The notes below the pieces were generated by a model. The model did no database searches and was not told where the DNA came from. It saw nothing but the letters and a program-made list of their open reading frames with translations. The position numbers and the translations under genes were made by a program. A stretch of 64,000 bases of DNA from Gemmatimonadota bacterium (GTDB taxonomy: Bacteria > Latescibacterota > UBA2968 > GCA-2709665), in assembly GCA_028874335.1 (NCBI GenBank), contig JAPPJY010000091.1, positions 1 through 64,000 on the forward strand, written 5' to 3'. This document shows positions 1 through 8,084 of the stretch, piece by piece (the stretch's first letter is position 1; every line of letters starts with the position of its first letter).

Positions 1-67
1 TTTCCCGCCTTGACCGCCGCTTTTTCGCTCGCGCTCGGGAACTCGCCGGTAATTTAAAACAACTTCT
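1..67. repeat. Right end of a MITE-like element, cut by the window edge
   Basis: This segment matches the right third of the complete element at 46678-46841 with few mismatches: both contain ttgaccgcc, then tttttcgctcgcgctcggga, and end in a variant of the terminal repeat (aatttaaaacaacttct here against aattttaagacagcttct there). Only the right end lies in the window. The terminal repeat is more eroded than in the complete copy, so this is probably the older insertion. Confidence 0.7.
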
Positions 68-118
68 GAGTACCGAAAGCAACGTACCGTCATTTTCCGG
101 AAAGAAGGAACGTGTCAT

Positions 119-1144
119 ATGGCTTTCGGCGTCGCGGTGTTGGGGACCGGCCGCATCGGCGGCAGTTACATCGATGTCGTGAAGAAAACCCCCGGCGCAG
201 ACATAAAGGTTGTCGCTGAGCCCGGTAAAGATGCCGCGGCGCGTTGGCGGAGCCGGCACCCCGGCGTCGACTTCGTGTCAGACTACCGGGAAGCCCTTGA
301 GCGTGACGACGTCGACGTTGTTATCGGGACCCTGCCGCACTGGCTCCACTACCAGGCGGCGCTGGATGCCGCGGCCGCGGGGACGCACATCTTCATGGAG
401 AAGCCGCTCGCGGCCTGGGCGTGGCAGGCGGAGGAGATGCTGGCCGCGGCCAGGGAAAGCGGCATCAAGCTCATGACGGCGCACACGCAACGCTACTTCC
501 CGGCCGTGAAGGCGATGAAGGACGTCGTGGACCGTGGCGACCTGGGGTCGGTGATCATGGTTTACGATATGTGGCACAAGCCTTACGTTCCGTACAAGCG
601 GCCGGAGTGGATGCTGGACCGCGAGCGGGGCGGCGGCATGGGTCAGATGGACGGCACTCATCAGATCGACCGGCTGCTCTGGATCCTCGGGAAAGAAGTC
701 GCGACCGTTTCGGCACGGCAGGGGCAGTTCACGTTTCCGAAGTCCGAACATCCGGCCATTGACTGCGACGATACCGGCATGTACTTTATCCGATGGAAGA
801 GCGGAGTCGTCGCCACGGTAAGCAGGATCGCGTGGGAGCGCGGCGCCACGGAATACGGTGGCGACTGGTTCTTCACCCGGGGCATGGCGCGATTCCGGCT
901 GCCCTATGGCGGCGGCGACGCGCCCGGGCTGTTCATCGCCGATACGGCCGACGGGACCTGGAGGCGCGAGTCCGTACCCGCACGCAACAGCCTGGTGGAC
1001 GAATTCACGGATTTTATCGAATCGCTCGAACGGGGCGACTCGGATACGCCGATACCGCAGGTTCACGGCCTGAACGTACTGAAGGTACTCGAGGCAACCG
1101 AAGCATCCGCGCGCACCGGCCGCGAAGTTGACCTTGATTCGTAA
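119..1144 (+). CDS. Gfo/Idh/MocA family NAD(P)-dependent oxidoreductase
   Basis: A 341-residue cytoplasmic oxidoreductase of the Gfo/Idh/MocA family. The N-terminal Rossmann domain starts with GVAVLGTGRIGGSY (about residues 4-17), followed by the family signature MEKPLA (about 92-97) and a C-terminal alpha/beta domain with the GGGMGQMDGTHQIDRLLW segment that carries the usual catalytic His region. Family members oxidise or reduce sugars, inositols and related polyols; the substrate cannot be read from sequence. The start is supported by AAGGAA about 8 nt upstream. The stop codon lies inside a dispersed repeat (1130-1325), so the last five or so residues may derive from that insertion. Confidence 0.9.
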   Translation: MAFGVAVLGTGRIGGSYIDVVKKTPGADIKVVAEPGKDAAARWRSRHPGVDFVSDYREALERDDVDVVIGTLPHWLHYQAALDAAAAGTHIFMEKPLAAWAWQAEEMLAAARESGIKLMTAHTQRYFPAVKAMKDVVDRGDLGSVIMVYDMWHKPYVPYKRPEWMLDRERGGGMGQMDGTHQIDRLLWILGKEVATVSARQGQFTFPKSEHPAIDCDDTGMYFIRWKSGVVATVSRIAWERGATEYGGDWFFTRGMARFRLPYGGGDAPGLFIADTADGTWRRESVPARNSLVDEFTDFIESLERGDSDTPIPQVHGLNVLKVLEATEASARTGREVDLDS

Positions 1145-1325
1145 GTCTTCGGGTACGTAAAATCGAATATGTGCTTGTAAATAAAGGCGATTAGACGGCG
1201 GATTACCAGGATACACCAGGTCACTGGACGTGAAGGAAGAAACGTCCTTCTATACGTCGATAACGCCCTGTTTCGGAGGGTTTTATCGCGTCGCCGCGTT
1301 GCTGTTTTTTTCGGATTGAGGTTGA
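1130..1325 (+). repeat. Dispersed ~195-bp repeat, copy 1
   Basis: This stretch aligns with 28086-28285 in the same orientation and with 34680-34797 in reverse. The best-kept core is ataaaggcgatt followed by ggattaccaggatacacc. The left end overlaps the last codons and stop of the upstream oxidoreductase gene (ttgattcgtaa in copies 1 and 2). No reading frame is conserved between copies, so it is a non-coding repeat. It fills most of the gap to the next gene. Confidence 0.75.
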
Positions 1326-1356
1326 GTTGAGTCTCAAATGAAAACCGGGGGGCAGG

Positions 1357-2091
1357 ATGAAAGAAACGCGCACGTTCTTTGAGGAAAACGGTTACTACCT
1401 GGCCAAAGGCGTCTTTTCGCCCGATGAAGTCGGCCGGCTTGAGGATGAATTCGATCGCATTGTCCGCCAGCTCGGCAAAGACGCCGAGGGCGCTTCGAAT
1501 GACAACGGTGTCTTTGGCACACGCAACGTGCAGCAGTATTCGGGCGTGTGGATGGCGGCCCTGCTTCACAGGAAGTTCCTCGACATCGTCGAACAGCTCA
1601 TCGGTCCGGACATCGTACTCAACCATTCCACGCTCTTCGAGAAACGGATGACAACCGGTACGACGCCGTTCCATATGCACCAGGACTGGAGCTATCTGCC
1701 AACCGAGAAGAACACCATGATTGCGGGGATGATCCATATCAGCAAAGCCACGGAAGAAATGGGCTGCCTCAGAGTCTATCCCGGCTCGCACAGACACGGC
1801 AGGGTGGAGGGCTCTACCGCCACGAATGCCGAGTTCCACGAAAGGTTCCCGTTTGAAGGTTCCACCGCGATCGAGGCCGAGCCGGGCGACGTCACTTTTT
1901 TTGACTACTTCATCGTACATGGTTCGCCGTCCAACCGATCTGAAATACCGAGGAAGGTTGTGATTGCGCGGATGTTATCCGGTAAAGATCGGAAGGAGGA
2001 CATCCACCAGTTCAGCGAGAACCTGGTGTTGCGTGGATGGAACTACCACACGACCGCCGCAACGGCCAGGAAGACGGTGGCCAACGCCTGA
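1357..2091 (+). CDS. Phytanoyl-CoA dioxygenase (PhyH) family protein
   Basis: A 244-residue predicted Fe(II)/2-oxoglutarate-dependent oxygenase. It shows the double-stranded beta-helix signatures of the PhyH family: the HxD iron ligands in PFHMHQDWSYLP (about residue 107-109), GCLRVYPGSHRHG, the GDVTFFDYFIVHGSPSNRS segment with the distal His ligand, and a following Arg region. Such enzymes hydroxylate small molecules or lipids; the substrate is unknown. A second PhyH domain in the window (36166-37518) is longer and fused to HEAT repeats. The ribosome-binding site is a G-rich tract directly before ATG, which is weak, but no better start is in frame. Confidence 0.85.
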   Translation: MKETRTFFEENGYYLAKGVFSPDEVGRLEDEFDRIVRQLGKDAEGASNDNGVFGTRNVQQYSGVWMAALLHRKFLDIVEQLIGPDIVLNHSTLFEKRMTTGTTPFHMHQDWSYLPTEKNTMIAGMIHISKATEEMGCLRVYPGSHRHGRVEGSTATNAEFHERFPFEGSTAIEAEPGDVTFFDYFIVHGSPSNRSEIPRKVVIARMLSGKDRKEDIHQFSENLVLRGWNYHTTAATARKTVANA

Positions 2092-2707
2092 AAGCAGCCT
2101 GAACGGCTGCGCGTCGACGAGCGCGCCTGGGCGGACTGCTTGACGCGACCCTTTCCCGTCGATGTCATTTCAGAACAGCTTGCCGATTCATCGGATGAAA
2201 TATTAATTTTTTAATTGACGAAATAGACACATTTCCATATATTAAATTATTAATATATATGATGAGGAGCAGGAGTCGGGAGGGTTGTGCTGCATTTCAG
2301 TTCTGACCGAATGCCTGACGATCGGGAATGATCCCATGCTGCAGTAGATCCTTCGTCGGCCTGCTCCGAATAGCAGTCTGCTCTCACGTGAAACGGACGT
2401 GTTTCCCCGATGTCGTACGCAGGCCTCCTCTGGATGACAGTACGGGCCAGGAAGTGAAGGATACGTTCGAAGACAGTTGCTACAACGCATGTCATTCAGA
2501 GCGGAGCGAAGAATCTCCCGTCTTCTCGAGTGTACGCGTAGCAAATGCCCTTTGAAGACGGACTTGTGCGCGGACACATTGCCAGGCGTTGCGGCCACCT
2601 ATCCTCATTCCGACAGAACAACCAGGATGTGGGCAGACAGGAATGTCTGCCCCACCCTCACACCCGATTCCTGAGCAATACAATACACACTCGCAAGGAG
2701 GTGCGAT
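2092..2707. other. 616-bp intergenic region with degraded repeats
   Basis: No convincing gene. An AT-rich stretch lies around 2195-2265. A copy of the common dispersed motif gtcattcagagcggagcgaa followed by gaatct sits at 2491-2517, with a much degraded inverted relative near 2346-2375. A REP-like hairpin is at 2631-2652. The clean Shine-Dalgarno AAGGAGG at about 2695-2701 belongs to the next gene. Confidence 0.5.
2631..2652. repeat. REP-like palindrome (GGGCAGACA/TGTCTGCCC)
   Basis: A perfect 9-bp stem GGGCAGACA and TGTCTGCCC around a GGAA loop. The same palindrome, inverted and with one G-T wobble, forms the terminator at 4324-4352 on the other side of the TPR-thioredoxin gene. It has no T-tract here. 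Confidence 0.65.
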
Positions 2708-4252
2708 ATGATTACCGTTGTCCTAACATTCACGGCGCTTCTCCTGCCCGAATCGACGATGGCGAAGGCGACGCTGACGTTGGAAGGCGCTTCCACCGAC
2801 AGTACGATTACCATCAGCTACGTCGTCCCGGAGTCATCGCACGTTCAGGTACGGATAGCTTCGGGAGTGGGCGTCCACGCTGCGCCACAGTTCGGATTCC
2901 AGGTGCCCGGGAGCTATACGATTGTGCTGGACAAATCAGATTTACCAAGCGGTAAATTTTCAGTTCAGCTTATACGGGATCGCGATAGGGACAAAGTGAT
3001 TCGGCGGGGTTTTCTGCACAGCTCTTGGGGCGGGACCGTTACCTGGACAAAGGAAGAACAGGATCATTGGAATCGCAGCTTCGCGGTTACCTCGATCGAC
3101 CCGGAAAAAGCCGTCGACTTTTGGGACGGGTTTTTTGCTCGTTATCCCAACTACGCGAATCGGGGTCTGGCTTTCGTATACTCAATTATGGCCAGGATTC
3201 CGGCGACCGACAGTGTCGACGTCCACGCGGCCGCGGATAGCGCAATAGCGTTGCTTCCGCATTCAGGGACTTACTACACAATCGGACGCATTCTGAGCGG
3301 ATTGGATGGGCTACCTGACAGAAGATACGCGCATACCGCGCTGGCCTTCGCCGACAGCGCGATCAGTCAGGTCGCTGATGTGCCCAAACCCTACCGCAAT
3401 GAGAAACTAGCTGGTTACCACCACCTCAAGGGTCACTGCCTGCAGCTTCTGAACAGATTCGAGAAGGCTGAGGCGGCTTATCTCGACGCAATCAGGATAC
3501 TTGATTCGATGGATGGTTCCGGCACGTACGGAGATTTCGGTCATGGTGTGCTGGCATACCGGGGCCTCGCCTCGCTTCACGAGCAGCAAGGCAGGCACGG
3601 AAAGGCGATCGAATTCTACGAAAAAGCCGTTAGGAGTCACGCCAGGGATCCCGAACTGTGGATGGCCTTGCAGCGCAACTTTAGTCTCTTCCACGGGTCC
3701 GACGAGGGCTATGTGGATTACAGCCGTAAACTCGAGGCAGGCATTCGTGGCGACGCGCGGGAGAAGGATGACGACCTCGTGGGCAAGCCCCTCCCGGGAT
3801 TTGTGCTGCCGCGGCTGGGTGGAGGCACGCTGTCGGTCGAAGATATTAAAGGCAACGTGATCGTCCTGAACTTCTGGGCGTTCTGGTGCGGACCCTGTAT
3901 GGCGGAGTTGCCCGTACTGGCAAGGCTTGCTAACGAACCCTTTGCAAGCAACATAAAGGTGATCGCCGTTCACACGCCGCTGGAATACTATCCTGGAATC
4001 ACAAAGGAGGAGTTCTCTGTGGTTGTTCGAAACGCCGTGAGCAAGTACGAGGGAACGTTTGATACCGTCTGGGACAGCAAGGAACAGAATTTCTCGGTGC
4101 GAACAGGCATTCACGCCATCCCGGTAACACTCGTCGCGGACAGAGGAGGGATCGTCCGATATAGGATGGTCGGCTTCGATCCGGAGACCGCCTACCGGAA
4201 CCTCAGGGCCGTCGTGGATCGCCTGAGTGGTCACTCGGCGACACCCCGGTAG
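2708..4252 (+). CDS. Secreted TPR protein with C-terminal TlpA-like thioredoxin domain
   Basis: A 514-residue protein. A short signal-like segment (about 1-18, ending in ESTMA) is followed by a beta-rich N-terminal domain (about 20-105). A helical part follows with tetratricopeptide-like helices (about 215-330, for example YHHLKGHCLQLLNRFEKAEAAY and GLASLHEQQGRHGKAIEFYEKA, described here in pieces). A thioredoxin fold of the TlpA/ResA type spans about 355-510. The active site is WCGPC in NFWAFWCGPCMAEL, and the cis-Pro is in HAIPVTLV. This predicts a periplasmic thiol-disulfide oxidoreductase, possibly maturing outer proteins or cytochromes. ATG has a strong AAGGAGG. The gene is monocistronic, closed by a hairpin terminator. 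Confidence 0.82.
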   Translation: MITVVLTFTALLLPESTMAKATLTLEGASTDSTITISYVVPESSHVQVRIASGVGVHAAPQFGFQVPGSYTIVLDKSDLPSGKFSVQLIRDRDRDKVIRRGFLHSSWGGTVTWTKEEQDHWNRSFAVTSIDPEKAVDFWDGFFARYPNYANRGLAFVYSIMARIPATDSVDVHAAADSAIALLPHSGTYYTIGRILSGLDGLPDRRYAHTALAFADSAISQVADVPKPYRNEKLAGYHHLKGHCLQLLNRFEKAEAAYLDAIRILDSMDGSGTYGDFGHGVLAYRGLASLHEQQGRHGKAIEFYEKAVRSHARDPELWMALQRNFSLFHGSDEGYVDYSRKLEAGIRGDAREKDDDLVGKPLPGFVLPRLGGGTLSVEDIKGNVIVLNFWAFWCGPCMAELPVLARLANEPFASNIKVIAVHTPLEYYPGITKEEFSVVVRNAVSKYEGTFDTVWDSKEQNFSVRTGIHAIPVTLVADRGGIVRYRMVGFDPETAYRNLRAVVDRLSGHSATPR

Positions 4253-4256
4253 ATCA

Positions 4257-4276
4257 GGGCGACCGGCCGGTCGCCC
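4257..4276. repeat. 20-bp perfect palindrome of REP type
   Basis: GGGCGACCGG followed by its exact complement CCGGTCGCCC, 5 nt after the stop codon of the preceding gene. G+C-rich palindromes of this GGGGCG...CGCCCC form recur at about 50172-50195 and 59539-59562. It could add to transcript stability or termination. Confidence 0.55.
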
Positions 4277-4323
4277 CTGCGCCTGGTGACGCAGTCAGGC
4301 CATGAGAACACGCCTGTGAGGGT

Positions 4324-4352
4324 GGGGCGGACATTCCTGTCTGCCCCTTTTT
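4324..4352 (+). terminator. Rho-independent terminator of the TPR-thioredoxin gene
   Basis: A 10-bp stem GGGGCGGACA/TGTCTGCCCC with one G-T wobble and a TTCC loop, followed by five T residues. It belongs to the same palindrome family as 2631-2652, so a repeat has been used as a terminator. Confidence 0.8.
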
Positions 4353-4394
4353 ATTGTCATCCTGCCGAAATGGGCGCCGTCTTCAGGTTTCGGT

Positions 4395-5399
4395 TCATAC
4401 GCCGGTGAACGCTTTGGCCTTGTCCTCATTTACGGCCGGCCGTGAGGAGCGCTCGCCGCGCAGCTCGCCCCACAGCGCGATCGCGATTCCCGTGAGGATG
4501 ATGCCGCCGCCGATGAGTTGCGCGGGCATGGGCACCTCGCCCAGGATGAGTCCTGCGAAGAGTACGCCGGCCACGGGGGAGAACGACGACGCGGTGGCGA
4601 TGTCGGCGGGGCGCACGCGCTTGATGCCGGAAAACCACGCCAGCTGACCGCAGGCCACCACGATGCCGCCGTAGAGGACCATCCAGCCCCAAAGCACCGG
4701 CGACAAGACGTCGGCGAAATGCTCGACGCCGAACAGGTAGAGACCGATTCCGAGGAAGAAGACTGCGCCAAGCAGGTTCCGGTATACGCTGAAGATACCC
4801 AGGGGGATCGTCTGAAGCTGCTTTCGGCCGATTTCCGCGCCGCATACCAGCAGTACGGTCGCGGTCGCCGCGAAGACCTCACCGCTGCCCACGCCGCCCC
4901 GCATTCGCGCCGCCGCCATGCTTTCCGGTGACGCGTCCATCTGCAGCAATAGCGTTGCCGCAACGCCCCCGACCGCGCACAACGCTCCGAATACCGCCGT
5001 TCCGCTCGATTTCTCCCGATAGAAAATCCAGGCCAGCAACAGGACAAGCGGGATTTCGATCGTCTCGATCAGGACGATATTGGTGACCGAGGTGCGCGAA
5101 ATGGCCGTGAACATCATGGCTGGCGCGACCGCGCCCGACGTTAGCGCTAGGACCGTCTGAACCAGCCACTGTCGGCGCGACAGCCTTCGCAGACGGGCGG
5201 GGCGCCATTCCCGTTGATTGAGGGCAAACAGGGCAAGCGCCGCCACGAGGTTTCCGGCGAAGAGCAGGTTACAGAAGGAAATGGGATTGCGGCCGTCGAT
5301 CAGGTTCGCCTGACCGATTTCAACCAGGCGCGCCACGACCGATGCGGCGGCGGCGAAGATCAGAATTGCAATCCACAGGTAGATTCTTCCCCAGGTCAT
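4395..5399 (-). CDS. EamA/DMT-family transporter
   Basis: A 334-residue integral membrane protein with about ten predicted transmembrane helices arranged as two EamA repeats (for example NLLFAGNLVAALALFAL and the second-half SFSPVAGVLFAGLILGE followed by GGGIILTGIAIAL). Members of the drug/metabolite transporter superfamily export amino acids or other metabolites; the substrate is not predictable. The reading frame is open further upstream, but ATG at 5399 has GGAGG 4-5 nt before it and begins MTWGRIYLWIAILIF, a normal first helix. It is divergent from the VOC gene. Confidence 0.85.
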   Translation of the reverse strand: MTWGRIYLWIAILIFAAAASVVARLVEIGQANLIDGRNPISFCNLLFAGNLVAALALFALNQREWRPARLRRLSRRQWLVQTVLALTSGAVAPAMMFTAISRTSVTNIVLIETIEIPLVLLLAWIFYREKSSGTAVFGALCAVGGVAATLLLQMDASPESMAAARMRGGVGSGEVFAATATVLLVCGAEIGRKQLQTIPLGIFSVYRNLLGAVFFLGIGLYLFGVEHFADVLSPVLWGWMVLYGGIVVACGQLAWFSGIKRVRPADIATASSFSPVAGVLFAGLILGEVPMPAQLIGGGIILTGIAIALWGELRGERSSRPAVNEDKAKAFTGV

Positions 5400-5488
5400 C
5401 GGTCCTCCATTGCGGCGGGCCTCCGTTTTTCCGATCACACTCACGACGAGTGCGTGACGTATGCGCACGTTCTGTTGCGATCTCCCGC

Positions 5489-5517
5489 TTGACGCGGTTG
5501 AATCCGGGCGCTTTATT
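5489..5517 (+). promoter_or_regulatory. Candidate sigma70-type promoter of the VOC gene
   Basis: TTGACG at 5489-5494, a 17-nt spacer, and TTTATT at 5512-5517 (or TATTGT with a 19-nt spacer). It lies about 90 nt before the VOC start codon. Confidence 0.45.
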
Positions 5518-5607
5518 GTACCCAATACCGTGTTACCACGCAATCGTGTAATACCTCCTCCGGACAACCGAAGCCACGCGTTGACCTGTATCTCGAAAAG
5601 GAGAAAA

Positions 5608-5991
5608 ATGAACGGGACAACCTCCGCGAAACTGACAGGCATGAGCCCGCAATTCCTGGTGGCCGACCTGGACCGGTCGATCGGATTCTATACCGGGCGA
5701 CTCGGATTCGACCTGGACTTCCGGTACGAAGATTTCTACGCGGGAATCGTGCGGGATGGTCACTCGATCCATCTGAAACTCGCCGACGCGCCGCACGGCG
5801 AGAGGGAATTCCGTCTGGAGAATGAGCACCTGGACATCACGTTTACGGTAGACGATATCCGGACCGCGTATAAGGACGCGCAAAGCAAGTCCGTGCCGTT
5901 CACACAGCCGCTCAGGGAGATGCCCTACGGCCACGAATTCTACGTCACGGATCCCGACGGGTATATTCTGGCCTTTGTCGAGACCAAATAG
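5608..5991 (+). CDS. VOC (glyoxalase/bleomycin-resistance) superfamily protein
   Basis: A 127-residue protein with the two-module beta-alpha-beta-beta-beta fold of the vicinal oxygen chelate superfamily. Module one holds LVADLDRSIGFYTGRLGF and a following HSIHLKLAD metal-ligand region; module two holds FTVDDIRTAYKDAQ and ends in HEFYVTDPDGYILAFVE with the typical last-strand Glu. Such proteins are lyases, dioxygenases or antibiotic-binding proteins. Length is normal for a single VOC unit. The start at ATG 5608 is chosen because AAAGGAG precedes it and homologous VOC proteins begin close to this point; the frame is open upstream. Confidence 0.85.
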   Translation: MNGTTSAKLTGMSPQFLVADLDRSIGFYTGRLGFDLDFRYEDFYAGIVRDGHSIHLKLADAPHGEREFRLENEHLDITFTVDDIRTAYKDAQSKSVPFTQPLREMPYGHEFYVTDPDGYILAFVETK

Positions 5992-6053
5992 CGCAGGCCG
6001 TGTCGATGGCGTTTGCAACGACGAAACGGGTCTTCCGATGGTTGTCGTCGGAA

Positions 6054-6098
6054 TTGACATTGTCGACGGATTTTCTTATACGTATATTACACGTATAT
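6054..6098 (+). promoter_or_regulatory. Promoter and operator of the mazEF-like pair
   Basis: TTGACA at 6054-6059, a 17-nt spacer and TATACG at 6077-6082 form a promoter. Over and just behind the -10 box lie two direct copies of ACGTATAT (6080-6087 and 6091-6098) and the palindrome ATACGTAT, a layout suited to autoregulation by the ribbon-helix-helix antitoxin that follows. Confidence 0.55.
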
Positions 6099-6133
6099 CT
6101 GGTTTCAGTGCCGTCTGAATCGGAGAAATACAT

Positions 6134-6364
6134 ATGCGCAAAAAACTGACCATCACCATTGATAGAGAAGTGTATGAAGGCCTGCATCAAATCATCGGCC
6201 GACGCCGCATCAGCCGCTTCGTAGAAACGCTGGTGCGCCCGCACGTGCTTCGCCCCGACCTCGAGAAGGCATACGCAGAGATGGCGCTCGACGAAGAACG
6301 GGAAGCCGAAGCCGCGGAATGGGCGGAAGCGACCGTGGGGGACGCATTCGATGCTCAGAGGTGA
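6134..6364 (+). CDS. Ribbon-helix-helix antitoxin of a MazEF/PemIK-like pair
   Basis: A 76-residue acidic protein. The N-terminal [19 protein letters not shown] reads as the beta-strand and first helix of a ribbon-helix-helix DNA-binding domain; the C-terminal half ([19 protein letters not shown] and on) is Glu-rich, as in the toxin-neutralising tails of antitoxins. The gene overlaps the toxin gene by 14 nt, the usual antitoxin-first order with translational coupling. The start has GGAGA 7 nt upstream. It probably binds the repeats at 6078-6098 and represses its own operon. Confidence 0.82.
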   Translation: MRKKLTITIDREVYEGLHQIIGRRRISRFVETLVRPHVLRPDLEKAYAEMALDEEREAEAAEWAEATVGDAFDAQR

Positions 6365-6671
6365 AGTATGGTGGGTGAGTTTCAACCCGTCCATTGGCGG
6401 CGAAGTCCGCAAGAGACGTCCCGCGATTATCGTGAGTAACGACGCATCCAACAGGCATTTGAATCGTGTTCAGGTTGTGCCGTTAACAAGCAATCTCGAT
6501 CGCCTCTATCCCAGTGAAGCCTATGTGACTGTGAGTGAAGAAAGAAGCAAGGCGATGGCCGATCAGTTGACAACGGTAAGCAAACACCGGTTAACTACGC
6601 TTCAAGGGCGAATCTCCGTTTCGGATATGGAAAACGTGGAACGCGCGATAAGGATTCAGTTGGGCCTGTGA
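6351..6671 (+). CDS. MazF/PemK-family endoribonuclease toxin
   Basis: A 106-residue toxin. The opening [20 protein letters not shown] and [10 protein letters not shown] match the conserved first strands and loop of MazF, including the Arg of the active-site region. QVVPLTSN and a later serine/threonine (TTVSKHRL) stretch complete the family pattern. MazF enzymes cut mRNA or tRNA at short sequences when free of antitoxin; the recognition sequence cannot be inferred. Length is normal and the frame is intact, so it is probably active. The start is placed inside the antitoxin gene. Confidence 0.88.
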   Translation: MLRGEVWWVSFNPSIGGEVRKRRPAIIVSNDASNRHLNRVQVVPLTSNLDRLYPSEAYVTVSEERSKAMADQLTTVSKHRLTTLQGRISVSDMENVERAIRIQLGL

Positions 6672-6736
6672 CGACCGCGGGGCAGGTGTGCATTGTTCGA
6701 AATCGAGAAAACAAAAAAGGAGGGGATGTCAAACAT

Positions 6737-7963
6737 ATGGCAACCATCAACGCGAACTACAACAAACTTTCGGCCGGCTATCTGTTCCCGGAAATCGCGA
6801 GGCGGACCGGGGCATATCTGGACGATCACCCCGACGTTCACGTGATGCGCCTCGGCATCGGAAACACCACCGAGCCGCTGCCTCCAAGTGTGATTCGATA
6901 TTTGCATCAAGCCGTGGACAATCTCGCGGCCGTCGACACCTATACAGGTTACGCAAACGGAAGTGAAGGAAATCTCGATCTCAGAGAGGCGATTGCCGGC
7001 CGATACGCGGAGCGCGGCGTTACGCTGGATCCGGACGAGATATTCGTGAGCGACGGCGGCAAGCCCGATTCCGCGAATATTCAGTCCATTTTCGGCCTGG
7101 ACAACGTGGTGGCGGTCCAGGACCCGGCCTATCCCGTCTACGTAGACAGCAACGTGATCGCCGGTCGCACGGGGAAGTCGGAGGCGGGTCAGTACGAGGG
7201 TATCGTATACATGCCCTGCACCGAGGCGAACGGCTTCTTTCCCGAACTGCCGGCGGACAAGGTGGATCTGATCTACATCTGCAGCCCGAACAACCCGATC
7301 GGGTCCGTTGCAACCGCGAGTCAGCTTCAGACGTTTGTAGACTATGCCCGCGAACACCGGGCGGTGATCATTTTTGACGCGGCGTACTGCGCCTATATTT
7401 CGGACCCAAAGTTGCCGCACAGCATCTTCGAGGTCGACGGCGCAAGTTCCTGCGCGATCGAGATCAACAGCTTTTCCAAGGATACCGGTTTTACGGGCGT
7501 GCGGCTGGGCTGGACGGTCGTCCCCCGGGAACTCGCCGTGGAAGACGCCGGGTCCGGCGTTGTGAACGGGCTCTGGCGCAGGCGTCAGAATACGATGTTC
7601 AACGGCGCCTCCAATATCGTGCAGGGCGGCGGACTGGCGGTGTTTACGGAGGCGGGAAAGGCGGAGTGCGCCGCGATGGTCGCCTATTATATGGCCAACG
7701 CCGCGCGCATCCGTTCGGGACTGGAAAGGATGGGACTGACGGTCTATGGCGGGGTCCACGCGCCGTATCTCTGGATGAAGACGCCCGGGGGCATGGGTTC
7801 GTGGGAATTCTTCGACAAGCTGCTTTCCGAGGCGCGCGTCGTCGGTACTCCGGGAGCGGGATTCGGCCCGAGCGGCGAGGGTTTCTTCAGGTTGAGCGCA
7901 TTCGGGCATCGTGAGGACATCGAGTCGGCCGTGGAGAGCATCGAGAGAAATCTTAGGCTGTAG
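6737..7963 (+). CDS. dapL: LL-diaminopimelate aminotransferase
   Basis: A 408-residue PLP-dependent class I/II aminotransferase. It matches the DapL family from the first residues (NANYNKLSAGYLFPEIARR) through GNTTEPLP, FVSDGGKPDSANIQ, YICSPNNPIG and the PLP-lysine motif SFSKDTGFTGVRLGW with Lys248. DapL converts tetrahydrodipicolinate directly to LL-2,6-diaminopimelate using glutamate, supplying lysine and peptidoglycan diaminopimelate. Length is typical (about 410). The start is ATG 6737 behind AAGGAGGGG; a longer frame reaching back to 6668 would add 23 residues unlike the family. No other lysine gene is adjacent. Confidence 0.93.
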   Translation: MATINANYNKLSAGYLFPEIARRTGAYLDDHPDVHVMRLGIGNTTEPLPPSVIRYLHQAVDNLAAVDTYTGYANGSEGNLDLREAIAGRYAERGVTLDPDEIFVSDGGKPDSANIQSIFGLDNVVAVQDPAYPVYVDSNVIAGRTGKSEAGQYEGIVYMPCTEANGFFPELPADKVDLIYICSPNNPIGSVATASQLQTFVDYAREHRAVIIFDAAYCAYISDPKLPHSIFEVDGASSCAIEINSFSKDTGFTGVRLGWTVVPRELAVEDAGSGVVNGLWRRRQNTMFNGASNIVQGGGLAVFTEAGKAECAAMVAYYMANAARIRSGLERMGLTVYGGVHAPYLWMKTPGGMGSWEFFDKLLSEARVVGTPGAGFGPSGEGFFRLSAFGHREDIESAVESIERNLRL

Positions 7964-8084
7964 ACTGTTTCAGTTTAAGAAACATAAACAATCACCATTC
8001 TTGGCGCACATTTCTGATCGGCAAACGCCTTACGCGTGGGGCGCTGACCGCCAGCGGAATCGGTTACGCGTCGGAAGGATGAAA

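Noticed and set aside
278-1216. Long minus-strand frame opposite the first oxidoreductase
   Set aside because: It is antisense to a clear Gfo/Idh gene, has no ribosome-binding site or domain, and exists because the G+C-rich third positions leave the opposite frame open.
2242-2598. 118-codon minus-strand frame in the long intergenic gap
   Set aside because: It includes a common dispersed repeat motif, lacks a ribosome-binding site and shows no domain.
4257-4276. Transposon end at the GGGCGACCGGCCGGTCGCCC palindrome
   Set aside because: A lone palindrome without target duplication or a partner end is better explained as a REP-type sequence.
6656-7909. 417-codon minus-strand frame opposite dapL
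   Set aside because: Antisense to an unmistakable LL-diaminopimelate aminotransferase; no recognisable domain.
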